Below are positions 44,295 to 56,500 of a DNA stretch of 64,000 nt, piece by piece (position 1 is the stretch's first letter; every line of letters begins with the position of its first letter). This stretch comes from Otis tarda. Taxonomy: Eukaryota > Chordata > Aves > Otidiformes > Otididae. The notes beneath the pieces are model-generated. The model made no database searches. It was not told where the DNA came from and saw nothing but the letters and a program-made list of their open reading frames with translations. The stretch is from positions 682,001 to 746,000 of the forward strand of contig CM048572.1 in assembly GCA_026413225.1 (NCBI GenBank). Direction: 5' to 3'. The position numbers and the translations under genes are program-made.

Positions 44295-44890
44295 CACAGG
44301 TTCTCAGCACACAGCCCACGGGCTCTGTCAGAGAGGCGTTAACACACAGCTGCTGTACAGCAACAGGGACCACTCTGCTTTGCACCGCGCTTGGTGCTGG
44401 CCAGGTCCTGTGCTGCTCACAGGGGCAGCCAGGTTTGTGCAGCAACAGCGGCTCCCGCGGCTCTTCGGGAGGAAGAAGCCGGGAGAGAAAGGCCCTGGGC
44501 CTTGGCGGCACAGGACACTCCTCGGAGCCTGGCTGCGCCCGCAGCCCTAGCCCTGCTTTTGCAGACATCTTGGCCACAGCAGCTGCTCCTTCCATCCTGA
44601 AACTCGGCAGGCAACAACCATCTGCTTGTCTGCGGCCTCCCGGCAGAAAATTACGGATTGTCCCAGGAAAATCACCTGAACCAGAAGAGTTTATCCACCC
44701 ACAGTGACAAACACTGTAATATTTCACATTAAGAACTTCCGCCTGCAAAGATTTTTGCTCTTCTGTGTCAGTCTGGTTTTGGCTTTAACCTAGCATAAAA
44801 CTAAAATTAAAAAAAATAATTGTTTGCCCCCTGTGCGATTCTGTATCTAACAGAGGAACGCGCAGCTCTCTGGCAGCCCTGAAGGGCAGC
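44295..44890. other. Unique DNA upstream of the PHF20 CpG island
   Basis: I see no exon or repeat in this stretch. Confidence 0.6.
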
Positions 44891-46380
44891 CGGTGGGTGC
44901 AGAGGCGCTAACCCGAGGGGCTAGGGCACTGGCAAGGCCTCACCCGCAGCGCTGCGCCCAGGCCCAGGCTCCCCGGGACCAGGGGCAGCAGCGCAGGGGG
45001 CCCAGCCCGGCTGCCGAGGGGCTCCGAGGGCCGGTGTGTGGGCGAAGGGGCCGGAGGGCTCTTTTCATCTGTTTCACCCGCGCAGGGACCCCACCGCCCG
45101 AGGCGCCTCACGCTGCTGTCCGCAGTGCTCCACCCGAGGCTGCCCAGGGGATTCTGTCCGGGCGCGTTGTTCGGCTTTGGGCAGCGGCCGCTCCGCGGGC
45201 GCGCAGCACCGAGCGCCTACGGGGCGCTTCCCGAGAGCTGCGTGGGGCCCGGCCTGAGAAGACGCGGCTGCAGGACGGGTGCGGGGTCCCCCGCTCAGGG
45301 GCGGCAGGAGGCGCGGCGGGCCCCACCGCAGGGGGCCACGCCCGCGCGATAACGGCCGGCTCCAGCCCCGGCCCCCTCCGCCCGCGCCCCCTCAGCGCCC
45401 CCGGACCGGGGAGGAGCGGGGGGCAGCGCCCTCCCGCCGCCACCGCCCGGCCCCGCCCCGCGCCCCTAGCGCGCGCGACCGCCGCCGCCACGCGAGGAGC
45501 GTGCGTCCCACGGTGGCGACTAGGCGAGGATCCCCGGCCCCGCCCCTCCCGCTGGTCCCCGCCCCCTCCCTGGCGGCGCCGCAGCGAGGCGGCCATTTTG
45601 TGGCGCGGCGCGGCTGGTTGCGCGGGGCTGGGCGCGGAGACGGGCCTGGGGCGGTTCGGCTCTGTTCTCACCCTTTTTCCCCGTGCGGATCCCTTGGTAA
45701 GAGCGCGGCGGCGCCCGGGCGGGGCGGGCCTCCTGCCCTGCCCTGCCTCCGCGGCGTGGCGAGGAGGGGAGGGGAGGGGGGCTGGCCGGTTGGCCGGCCG
45801 CGGCAGGCACGCATCCCCGCGCACAAAGGGCCAGGCCGGGCGGCGGCTTCCGCGCTGCGGGCCCGGGGCGCGGAGCGGGGGCCTCTTCCGCCTCGCCGCG
45901 GCCTGGCGCGCTGAGGCCAGGGGGCCTGGGCCGGCGCCCGCCCTCTCCCGCTCCCTCCCTCCCTGTCGCCGCGCCCGCGCCTGGCGGCCCGCGGAGCTGC
46001 GCGGCCGGCGCGGGCAGGTGAGTATGTGCGGGCCGAGCGCAGGCGCCGTGGGCCCGGCGGCGAGTGACCTTGCGGCGGCGGCGGGGCCGGAGCCCGATCC
46101 CGCTGCCGCGGTGGGGCCCGCTCGGCCCGGCGCGGCCCGCGGGGGCTCTGCCTGCGGCGGGCGGGGCTGGGCGGGCGCGGGCGACGCCGCGGCGCTCGGG
46201 CTCGCGCAGGCCGGGAGCGGCAGGGCCGTGGGCGTTGTGGTCCCGTTGTGGGCGGCTCGGCCCTCGGGCGCGGGAGGAAGCGGCGCCGGTGCCGGCGGGG
46301 CTCGTCCCGAGGGGCTCTTCGCCCGGCCCCGGGGGACGAAGCGGGGAGGAAGCTCGCGCGGGGCAGGTCACTGCCCGCCA
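44890..46380 (+). promoter_or_regulatory. PHF20: CpG island promoter of PHF20
   Basis: About 1.5 kb of extremely CpG-dense DNA surrounds the presumed start site. GGCGGCCATTTTG at about 45588-45600 is a good match to a YY1 site, which commonly lies just downstream of TATA-less start sites. Long frames on both strands here reflect composition only. Confidence 0.85.
45590..45696 (+). other. PHF20: PHF20 non-coding exon 1 (3' part)
   Basis: A strong donor CCCTTG|GTAAGAG follows 45696, just after the YY1-type site and in the centre of the CpG island. The true 5' end is not visible. No start codon is needed here because the translation start lies in a later exon. Confidence 0.5.
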
Positions 46381-48044
46381 GGTGTTCGCTGCGGCCGGGG
46401 CTGGGTTCCGTAGGTGGAGCCGTCAGTTGGAGGCTTCTGGCCTTTCGTGTTCGGTGAAGTTCCAAGCACATCTCCATCCCGCGGTGTTTTGTCCCTTCAG
46501 AATGTCTTCAAGGAACAGAAATAACAGTTGATCCTTGCACTATCCTGAAAGCTGCTTCATGTCATACCTGTTTAATGCATAGAGTTGGGAAGCACCGTAT
46601 TTTTCCTGACAGGCCTGGGTTCAGAGATGGCTTTTTGCCACCGAGATGGATGATTGTACCAGTTGGCTTGGCATGGACGTGTGCACTGTAGCCATAGCAG
46701 GGCTTGGTTAATCGAAGCATGTTCTCAGTACAACTTTGGAAAGCAGTTGTATCTGCTTTACTTATTGAAAATCTTCCTGATTCCAGAGATGTTTCTGGGA
46801 TCCCGGGCTATTGTTTCTAGCCTAAACACTTGAAAATAGGTTGGGAGGGATATTTGAATGTCAGTGAGTCCAAGCTGGATAAAATAGATGTCTTCTTTCT
46901 ATGTACAGAACTTGGTATTGTATGCAGTAGAACAATAAACCCAAATGTTACAATGCTAATGACTTGAAGTAACCTTTTGTAGGTATCTGTACAGAAGCTT
47001 GTAACTGAGCATCTCTGTAACAGAAATGCTTTTGACTTGGGTTCATTTAATTTTCTATAATGAGCAAGGATCCTTCCACAGGACCAGTTTCAAAAAAAAA
47101 CCAAACTGTGAAGACTTTCAATGAGATCATTCATAGTATAATTTCTCATTAACCTTTGTGTGACTTCTTAAATAGTTCTGGAATCGAAGGTGGCTTAGAT
47201 GAATACTCATTATTTGACCAAAGTCAGCTTGTGGAAGAGTTCAGTTTATGTTCTTGCAGATAACTTTGTTGATGTCTCCCGAACGGAAGTAAAATTTTAC
47301 TTGAGTAGTCTGAGAGTAAAAGCTGCTTGCCTCTAATCCAGAGTAATTAATTAAGGTCAAGTTGACAATGAGGCTAGGATAGTAATTGCTCATAACTCTG
47401 CTGCCGTGACTGAAATGCAAGCAGCATGTAATTAATTCTTACCTTTAATTGGATAAGTTCTGTGAAGTGCTTTCTTTTGCTCTTGTAGTTCCTAGGTAGC
47501 CTAAGCAATGATATTGACCTAAATTCTCCCTCTTGGTGAGGAAAGGAGGGTGCAATCCCTGATTTAATTGTAGGGAATGATAAATTCTCTGTAACTGCAT
47601 ATTTTATTTATAACAGCATCTCTGGAAGCTAGGTATTGTCTGTAGCTGTAATTTGTCAGGCCTTGACCGGAGCTGACAGTGTTGCTGTAGGAAAGCTGTC
47701 CTGCTGCTTGTCTCCTCATTTCTGCCCATATGGCACTGTCCTGCGCTGATGTGAGCTGAGCTAAAGAATGTACATATAGGCTGGGGTGAAGGATTTGTTG
47801 TTCAGCCCTGCAAGTGGTTGTCATCAGTATTTAAACTGCGTTCTTGATGGTTGCCCGATTGTGTGGGTGCAGTGCAGTGGTTTTTTTTTTTTAAATTAAA
47901 GAAGAAAGTTGCATGTACTTTGGTGTATTAAATTGAGAGGTCTTGTGAAGTGCTTGTTCATTCAACAGTTGAACAAGTCAACTTTTTTTTTTCTTCAGTT
48001 TATTCCTTGTCGTCTTCATACTTCTGTTCCTTGCTTGCCTACAG

Positions 48045-48089
48045 GTTTATTTTGACCTCTTGTGCTTCCTGTAGGAAGACTTTTTCCAG
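48045..48089 (+). other. PHF20: Candidate alternative 5'UTR exon of PHF20
   Basis: A long pyrimidine tract ending GCTTGCCTACAG precedes 45 nt that end at CCAG|GTAAGAAATGG. Both sites are strong. The segment has no open coding role. It is a prediction from splice sites only. Confidence 0.3.
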
Positions 48090-48237
48090 GTAAGAAATGG
48101 TAACTTGGAGCTCTTGGTTTGTCCTTGCTGTCAAAATGCCAGTAACTACATGGTCTATATGTTTCAAAAAACCTTTTGGAACCAGTGTTGTTTCAGTTTT
48201 TTTTTTTTTTTGTGAATACAAGCACCAGACTAAAGTC

Positions 48238-49062
48238 ATCATAGAATCATAGAATGGTTAGAGTTGGAAGGGACCTTCAAAGGCCATCTAGTCCAACCCC
48301 CTGCAAGGAGCAGGGACATCCCCAACCAGATCAGGTTGCTCAGAGCCTCATCCAGCCTGGCCTTGAACGTCTCCAGGGATGGGGTCTCCACCACCTTTCT
48401 GGGCAACCTGTTCCAGTGTTCTATAACCCTCATTGTAAAAAATTTTTTCCTAATTTCCAATCTAAATCTACCCCCCTCTATTTTAAAACCATTACTCCTT
48501 GTCCTATCGCAACAGGCCCTACTAAACAGCCTTTCCCCATCTTTCTTGTAGGCCACCTTGAGGTACTGGAAGACCACTATCAGGTCTCCCTGGAGCCTCC
48601 TCTTCTCCAGGCTGAACAGCCCCAGCTCTCTCAGCCTGTCCTCATAGGAGAGGTGCTCCAGCCCTTTTATCATCTTCGTGGCCTCCTCTGAACCTTCTCT
48701 GACTGGTCCATGTCCTTCTTGTGTTGGGGGCTCCAGAACTGGACACAGTACTCCAGGTGGGGTCTCACCAGGGCAGAGTAGAGGGGGAGAATCACCTCCC
48801 TCGACCTGCTGGCCACACTTCTCTTGATGCAGCCCAGGATGTGGTTGGCCTTCTGGGCCACAAGGGCGCATTGCCAGCTCATGTTGAGCTTCTCATCCAC
48901 CAGCACTCCCAAGTCCTTCTCCTCAGGGCTGCTCTCCATCCATTCTCCGCCCAGCCTGTATTTGTGCCTGGGATTGCCCTGACCCAGGTGCAGGACCTTG
49001 CCCTTGGCCTGGTTGAACTTCCTGAGGTTGGCACGGGCCCACCTCTCCAGCCTGTCCAGGTC
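48238..49062 (-). mobile_element. CR1 LINE fragment with frameshift
   Basis: The tail ATAGAATC is at 48241-48248. The minus-strand frames 49113-48670 and 48871-48239 together cover RT C-terminal blocks: RDLDRLERW at the 5' end, [39 protein letters not shown], and LDEALSNLI. Relative to the 2520-3465 copy, GAGGAGGGCC has become GAGGAGGCC near 48690, a one-base loss that splits the frame. It is the same subfamily as that copy. The 5' end is truncated near 49062. Confidence 0.93.
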
Positions 49063-50022
49063 AGATACGTTGTACACCACCATCATGTGTATGGTGGTGT
49101 ATAATGTATCCATGCTGACTGACTGCAGATGTGTGTGGCAGAAAATAATGCATGTTGAAATATAATGATTTATTTTAAGGTTTGTTAGTCTGTTGATACG
49201 CCTTTGTGTGGTTTTACTGTGCTTGAGAACTTTCAGCCAGCCTTATTTCAGTATAGCCAGCTGCAGTCTACTTTATTTTTAAGAACTCAATTTCAGGTAT
49301 TTATGAAATTGATTAAAAAGAGAGATAACTTCTCTGTTTGTGTCTTTAGGTAGTTTGTGTTGAAAGAAACAGGGGAAGCACTACTACTTAGTGTGAGGTG
49401 GGGTTTGTTTAGTTTTTTTCAGTATGAAGTTAGCACCAAATCCTTTCCTGATCTTGTTACTGATGTTAAAATACTAGTTTCTAAAAGGGATTCTTTTTCT
49501 GCTACGTATACGCAACACTTCTTTCCCAAGGAAATGGAGAATATCCTCTTGTTCCACAGAGTGCTTGAGTCAGGACACTGTGCTCCAGGTGTAGAATTGA
49601 GCATCCTTAGCCTAGACCTGTGCATCAGTGGCACAAAGACAGTGCAATGGGTAGGGTTTGAGTTAGGGTTTTTAGTTAGTCTGAAAGCTTCTGTTATCCT
49701 AGCAGATGTTGCAAGTACACCAGACTTCAATTTCTTCTTCACTCTAATGCAAGTTGCTAATGGCTTTTTTGTTATGTGACCCGCTGTATTTATATCAGTC
49801 GTTTGCCTAGATTGCAGTTCTGTTTTCTCAGTATTGCTGTCATCAGTCTTGCAAGAAGATGCACTCATTTTTTTTTTTCCATCATTGTTGCTTTGTTTTT
49901 CCTACTGTCCTTTCATCTGTGAGCTGAGGGACAAGTAGCCTTGAAGTGCACCCCTTTCTTTCCTCCTTGTAAGGAAATGAGGGAGTTGCATCCTTCTTAC
50001 AGTGTGGCACAGATTTCTCTGC

Positions 50023-50125
50023 TTAGAATCACAGAATCATGGAATGGTTTGGGTTGGAAGGGACCTTCAGAGGTCATCTAGTCCAGCCCCCCTGCAAGGA
50101 GCAGGGACAGCCCCAACTAGATCAG
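50023..50125 (-). mobile_element. Short CR1 3'-end fragment
   Basis: About 100 bp beginning TTAGAATCACAGAATCATGG, followed by GGGTTGGAAGGGACCTTC and CATCTAGTCCAGC, then stopping shortly after AACTAGATCAG. This is the extreme 3' end of a CR1 in antisense orientation. Confidence 0.9.
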
Positions 50126-53100
50126 CATTGTCTTAAGTGAAGACATAATTTTTCATCAAAGCTTATGGCAGTCTAACTTGTAAGATTTCCTTTTGTTTGA
50201 CTATCATGAAAATATCCTCTTTGTCAACAAGTAAGGTGCATTTGGTCCTGCCCAATCAGGAAGCAATTGAATAATGAAAGTGAGAATGCCACGTAGTAAG
50301 TGTCAGAAACAGTGGAAACAGTTGGAAACAGTGCCCTATGGGATTTTCAGTGGCCAATATTGCTGGTGCTAGAAATTATCTGTGAAAAAATGTTCCTCAA
50401 AAAAATTTTTTACAGATGTTTTTACAGATAGACTTCTTCTAAGAGTCAGAAGTCCAAGTCCAGTTACTGCTGCAGGTACTGTTACCAGGCAATTTTTGTG
50501 CTTTCCTATTGGCTCCTTCCATTTTCAGTCATAATTTTTTCCTCTGATAGCTGAAATACATGTTGGTGCTCACTAATAAGAAAAATCTTCGGTTCAACAG
50601 TCTGCTTTAAATACAGAGTGTGCTGTTGGAACACCCAGAGCAACCTCAAAGCTAGGGTCAGGACATCTGATCAAAACTGAAGAATTAATTGGTCAGCTTA
50701 ACTAACCAGCACATAACCTTAAGTGTTAAATTTCTAGCTCAAATGTGGACTTCTGTAGAACATCAAGGTATTGCTTTCAGAAGGGATGTAGATGGTAATA
50801 CTTCAGAGCCACTTAGTACTTAAGTGTTTGTACTGACTTTAAAACATTGACATCAAGTGCAAAATGGTATTAGACTCTGTAATCCAGGTGGTGTAGCCAA
50901 GCAGACAATACGCTTGGCTACAGGCAATGGAAGTTGTGTTCTTGGACCCTGCCCATTTCTTAAAGGTGTGTTCTTTTAAGAAGAAGCTTGTTTTTGCAAA
51001 ATTGTGGAAATGTAATATGAAGTTTTGAGCCCATATATGTGGTTCCTTTCCTCATCTGTCATGCAAGGTCACTCTCCAACACTTAGCATGTTGTCCAGAG
51101 TTGTTCAATAGGTTCAAACTTAAGCTGCTGCAGCACCACCCTAAACCAGATATTTACATAGAGTTCCACTGTAAGTAAGTTTGTTGAAAGAGTTCTGTGG
51201 GTTTTTTGTTGTTTTTGCTTCTGAGGGAATATAGAATGGCAGTGAGTATCGGTCCCTGTTTTTCCTTTTCCTGATTTTGTTTCTATTTGACAAAGGCACT
51301 GGGAGCCCGTAAGTACCCTTTAGGCAAGGCAAAAGCGTCTTTTTGAGGACAGTTACGCTCAGTGCATTCAGCGTCATGAAGTGGTTTTATACAGCTTCAG
51401 TTCAGGTGGAAAAACAGGAGAAATGACATTGTAGTACTAAATCTGTGGACTAAGTTAGGCTTCTTGGAAGAATTCAAGTGGTTGGAACTTGTTTCTGCCA
51501 CTCCTCCTGCAGTCTGGAGAAGCCTTGCATGAATTGAATTTATCGATGAAGAAACTGTTCTGGAGAAACTCCTTTAATTTTTCTTGTATGACCAAAATGC
51601 ATGTGATGAATGTTGTTTGTCCAACTGAGAATATCTTGGTTGACAGGAGAGGACGGCTTTTGGTCATATTGACTCATGTTTGTTCACATGGCTAGACGTG
51701 CATGGATTGACATAGCGAACTCGCATGACTTGGAGACTGTGCTTCCGTAAGAAACGATACAGCTTGCTTGAGTTGTCTGCAGGTCTTCTAGTTGTTAAAC
51801 ATTTTAATTCTTCATTTCCTTGAGTGTATTCTTGCTGTCCGATATATTAATTTGCACCTTAAAATACCCTTCACACTCATTTTCTTCTTTCTTAGCTAGG
51901 AAGATCTAAAACCATAGAGATGTTTAGAGTCTGAAGTTGGTAGAAGCTTTTCCAGTGAAAGAAGTGTTTCATGTAAATTTTTTTTTTTTTCCTGATTTGT
52001 TAGGCTACTTTTTTCATGGCAGTTGAAATTATTTCTAAATGCAAAAAGTTTTTGGTTTTTTTTTCTGTCTCTTTGAATAGTTTAAAAGATATTTTTAAAT
52101 ATTCAGAAAGTATCAGTCTTACCATAATTTATCTTCAAAAGCTATGCTTGTTAAATAACAGTGTATCTGTAATTTGAGCTTGTTGAAGGTGTGTATCTGA
52201 CTGAGGGTTTTGGTTGGTTTTTTTAAAATAACCTATACTGAAGGATGATTTGTTAAAGTTTGTTAACCACCATGGTATTGCAGCAGAAATCCACCAGTAT
52301 GAGTAGGAATTGTATGTTACATCAGAAGTGATGCCTTCAGTTGTGCGAATCCTAATCTGCTGTAATTGTTTTGCAAAGGAATTTTGGTGTACTTCCAAAT
52401 CTAGAACACTTGGGCATTTTGACCCTTTGGCTCAGATCTGGTGGTTTTGGTTTTATTTATGGACTGCTTCTCATACTTAGTATTTCAGAATTGAAGCTTT
52501 CTCTTTTAGCTACTCTCCTCAGAGTTAAAGACTGTTTGGGTGCTATGAGTATAATTGAGTCAGTTGTATTTATGGGAGTTTCTTGGTAATAGCTCTCATT
52601 AAACTCCTAGGAGGAGAGGAGGGTGTTAGATTTGGGGCACATTGGTTGCATTTAAGTATCTTTGAATGTTTTGGATACATTTCCTTAAAAATCTTATCTG
52701 CCAAGTAGTGGTTAGACAGAAGAGTGGAGAGAGCAGTTAGGAATTTATGCAACTTGGCGTAACAAAGGAAAAAAAAAGGGAAAGAAGGGGAGGGGTGGGG
52801 AAGAAGCAAACAAATGAGATAAAGGGGAACAGGGACACTGAACAGTTTTCATGTTTAGCAATCCATTGGAAGAGATGGCGAACACCTTATGATCATCTGT
52901 GCTGGATCCTTAGCCTGGCATTTCACCGACAAGCATACATTCTCAATGTACAAGATAAAACTGACTATAGGCTGTAATTTTATTTAAGTGCAACTCGATC
53001 CATATGGTGGATTTAGCATGTCAATTATCTATTCTTTAAATGTCTGCAGATGGTACCTTGAATTTTGAGTTACTTACATATACAAGGTTTTGTAGTTACC

Positions 53101-53450
53101 CTGTCCACTTGTGTAGTTAATGGGCTTATTCTGAAATACCTGGTGCACCAAAGTAGGAGTAATGATAAAGTTACTGGTGGCTTCTGTTTGGCAAAGGATA
53201 AATAAATGATGGAGCAATTTGATGTGGATGTGCAGGTGGAATGTCTGTAGGGATCTTTTGAGTTTTTCTCTAATTTGGATCACAGCAGCCTGCAGCCCCT
53301 CTGTATTGAAATATTTTCAGATTAAATTGATGTTCTAGAAGTGTTATTGTATGATTGGGATATTGTTTACTGTAGAGAAAATGCTTTTTTGAACCCTAAA
53401 CTGCTTTTGGTCTCAGAATTTACATGACTTATGTTTTTCCTTCCTTATAG

Positions 53451-53505
53451 TTGTACAACAGTGTTTGGAATGTTTGCAGCTATATAAACAAGGAGTTTCT
53501 TCTTG
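53451..53505 (+). other. PHF20: Candidate 5'UTR exon of PHF20
   Basis: TTTTTCCTTCCTTATAG precedes 55 nt that end at TTCTTG|GTGAGTATAAG. Both splice sites are strong and the short non-coding segment fits an upstream exon of PHF20. No transcript evidence is available. Confidence 0.35.
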
Positions 53506-56500
53506 GTGAGTATAAGCATGGTTACTTGGTTTTGTTAATTGTAGCTGTTCTTTAAGCTTTTTAAGTTTGGCTTCAAAATTCAGGTTTTTCTTAATTCTTG
53601 CAGAGACACTGTAGATAACGTTTCTTTAAATCCTTATATTCTTAAAACATAGGCTGCAGATTTTCAGTTGGAGGAAAAAATTGCAGTTTCATTAAAGTGG
53701 ATTTTCTTGAATGTTATTTTATCTAGGAAAAATCTGCTTTATTTCATGTGACTTAGACCCTTTTCCCAAATCTTTTTGCTTGTTCAGTGTTTAAGAGTGT
53801 GTGTGTTTTACCTTTAGTGTGTTTAAAAAAAAAAAAAGAGGAAACCAGAAGAGCTGAATGAGAAGTGATCAAATGATTGAAAAGAATTCTTTTTCAGTAA
53901 TGAGTATTTATTTCTTTAATTGCACTTGGTAATACAAATAGGTTTTGTTACAGAAAAATACTTATTCTGTTCTATTGAATTGCCCATGTTCATAATTTCT
54001 GCTTCCATGTTGATCTGTCCCAGTCTTGCCACCAATTTGAATTGACAGCACAGTTACATGGGATGTTCTTGATGTGCTGTAATCTTGGGGACAGCGTGAG
54101 GATCTTTATCTGGGGAGGATAACTTATGTTTGCTGACACCTAACTTTGTCAACAAGTGCTTTGAGTGTGTCTTGATTTCTGCCTGAAGAGGAGAGCAAAT
54201 GTAGATTTTTTTACTGGTGTCAGTTTTGTTAGTCAACTTTCATAAAGTAGAGGAAAAAGAGGAGTGTGCAATAAAATGCTAAGTCTTATGCTTCGAGGGA
54301 ATGTTTCAGTGTTGAGGAATTAGCTGAACAGTATTCTTGTTACAGAAACTGTGAGTATCAGTTCAGGTTCTAATTCTAGTGTTGTGTTGCTTGGTCAAAG
54401 AGTTTGCCTATGTAGTTGTAGATTAAATCTGGTAAACTTTTTAAAGCAAGAAGCAAGCGCTGGTGAAGATCTAGTTGAGGATCCTACATGGTGCAAATAA
54501 GAACTGCATGTGTCTTGTTTGAAATGTGTCTCTTGGATAGAAAAAGGGAGGTGATACAGTATTCCTTGGAATTTGTTGTGATGTCTAATGGTCTTCATGT
54601 CCAGTTTGAATCCTCCCTGTTTCTGCTCCTTTTGCATTTAAAAAAAAAAAACTTGACTCAAGATCTAAGGCACTGTGTTTTGAAATACTAGCTTCTGAAA
54701 CTTATGATTGTGTCCTAAAATTTACTTATCTTGCTATGAAATGGTATACATAAACAGAACATGAGGCAGGAGCATAGGGATCCTTAGGTGAATAGCTGGT
54801 ACAGCTTAGAGGAATAGCTAGTACAGAAACTATTTCTGAGTTAATACTTTTAACAGGTGTGGGGTTTTATTTCTGTTTTTGTATGTAGGGTAAAATACAG
54901 TGAAGCATACGTCACAGTAGCAATGCTGCTGTAGGCAAAACCTGGTAGACAGAGGGGTTTTTTTTGTCTGCAGGCAGTAAAAGTCTGTTGTAATCAGTTT
55001 CCTAAAACAATTTTTTAGAAGAAGTATTTAAATATTTGTGAGACTTGTATTAGTGTTCATTAGATGCCATTAGGATTGTATAATATGAATGGTGTCTGTA
55101 AATCCTGTTTTGCAGTCTGATATAGCCATTACCTTTTCTCATCTGCAGGTGTGTGGTTTCAGCACAGCATGGCTGTAGTTATCCAGTTGCAAGGTCTTCT
55201 GATTTTGGTGGGGACCATGGACTTCTCTGGATTGACCATTCCTGATGGGGGTGTGCATATTGTAGGGGGTGAACTGGGTGAGGCGTTCATCATTTTACCA
55301 CTGATGAAGATGCGAGGCTTGGTATCATATATGCAGATGGTATAAGTAAAAGGTCAAAACTAACTACTGAAGAGCAATAAAAAACCTTATGTGCAAAATG
55401 TGATTTGACTTACCCCTTGGCAGTTTCACAATGGGCACATAGATATGGTGGTAGTTTTGGAACACTGTCTAGTCCTGGAGTGAATGACAGAGTCGGCTTA
55501 GGCTTTGTGGAATCAACTGTAAACCTGTTTTGGTGTAGAAACTGCTTATATTGTTATATATGAAGGAACCAAAAGAGGCTTGTGTCTTGTCACTTGTATA
55601 GGAAGTCCAATTCAAATCTTGGGACTGCATTCAGTATTCCACTTCAGTTATACCTGTCCTGCATTTCCAGTGGGCACAGGACAATCTTTTACTAGTTGCT
55701 TTTACTCCTGACTTTACCAGTGCTTTTTATAAACCCACTGCCTGCCCTGCCGTGTAGTCCTGCTGCATCGCCAGTGATGTAGAAGGCCTCATAGGAACTG
55801 GACAGCAAGCTTACAATCCAAAATAAAACTAAATACTACTTTGCATTGAAAATTCAAGTTTATGCAAACTGTCGAAGTTCACTGTGCTCCTTTATCAAGC
55901 CAGAGAACTATGATTTTTCATAGAGTTCCTCTTTTTTTTTTTTTTTCTTATTTTCTCCTCTATTGTGCTCTGATAGGGAGTGGGGAGAGAAATCTGTGAG
56001 TTTGGCACAGATAGACTAAAGAATGAAGAGATAAGAGACTGAACTGTAGGAGTGAATTGCCTTTCTTCTGAGCTGCTTGTGAAGCACTGAATTGAGATGT
56101 ACAGAACTGAGACAGGACTAAATTTGGAAGTGATACTGATTTAAAGGCAGGGGTTTTGGTGTGATAGTAAGGAGTGGTTTAGTGATACTTACCAGTGATT
56201 TGGAAAACAAGTGTTTGCAAACATAGGTAGGGTTTTGAAAAAGACTACAGGGCTTCTGCAGTTTCCAGAGAGAAAACAATAGAAGCTGTTATTATTGAAA
56301 GAGAAAGTTTGCCACAAATGCTTGCTTTTGCTCTGTATGATAATATCAAATATTTCTCCAGTTTCCAAAGGAACCCTCTTCTTTTGAAACTTAGTGATGT
56401 GCCAGGTTTGTGGTTCAGCACTGACAGAGCTTAAAACTGAGGAAAGTAAGAACGGCTACTGGTGCAGGTGTAAGGACCTGCACTGTTAGCAGAGCAGAAA

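Noticed and set aside
44893-46413. 506-codon plus-strand frame and several long minus-strand frames at the PHF20 island
   Set aside because: All are Arg/Ala/Gly/Pro-rich products of CpG-dense DNA, overlap each other in several frames and lack recognisable domains.
46501-46530. Short peptide frame after a CCCTTCAG acceptor-like site in PHF20 intron 1
   Set aside because: No donor with good context follows closely, and the frame is only nine codons.
46837-46880. Possible old CR1 tail fragment (TTGGGAGGGATATTTGAATG)
   Set aside because: The resemblance to CR1 3' ends is short and interrupted; not enough for a call.
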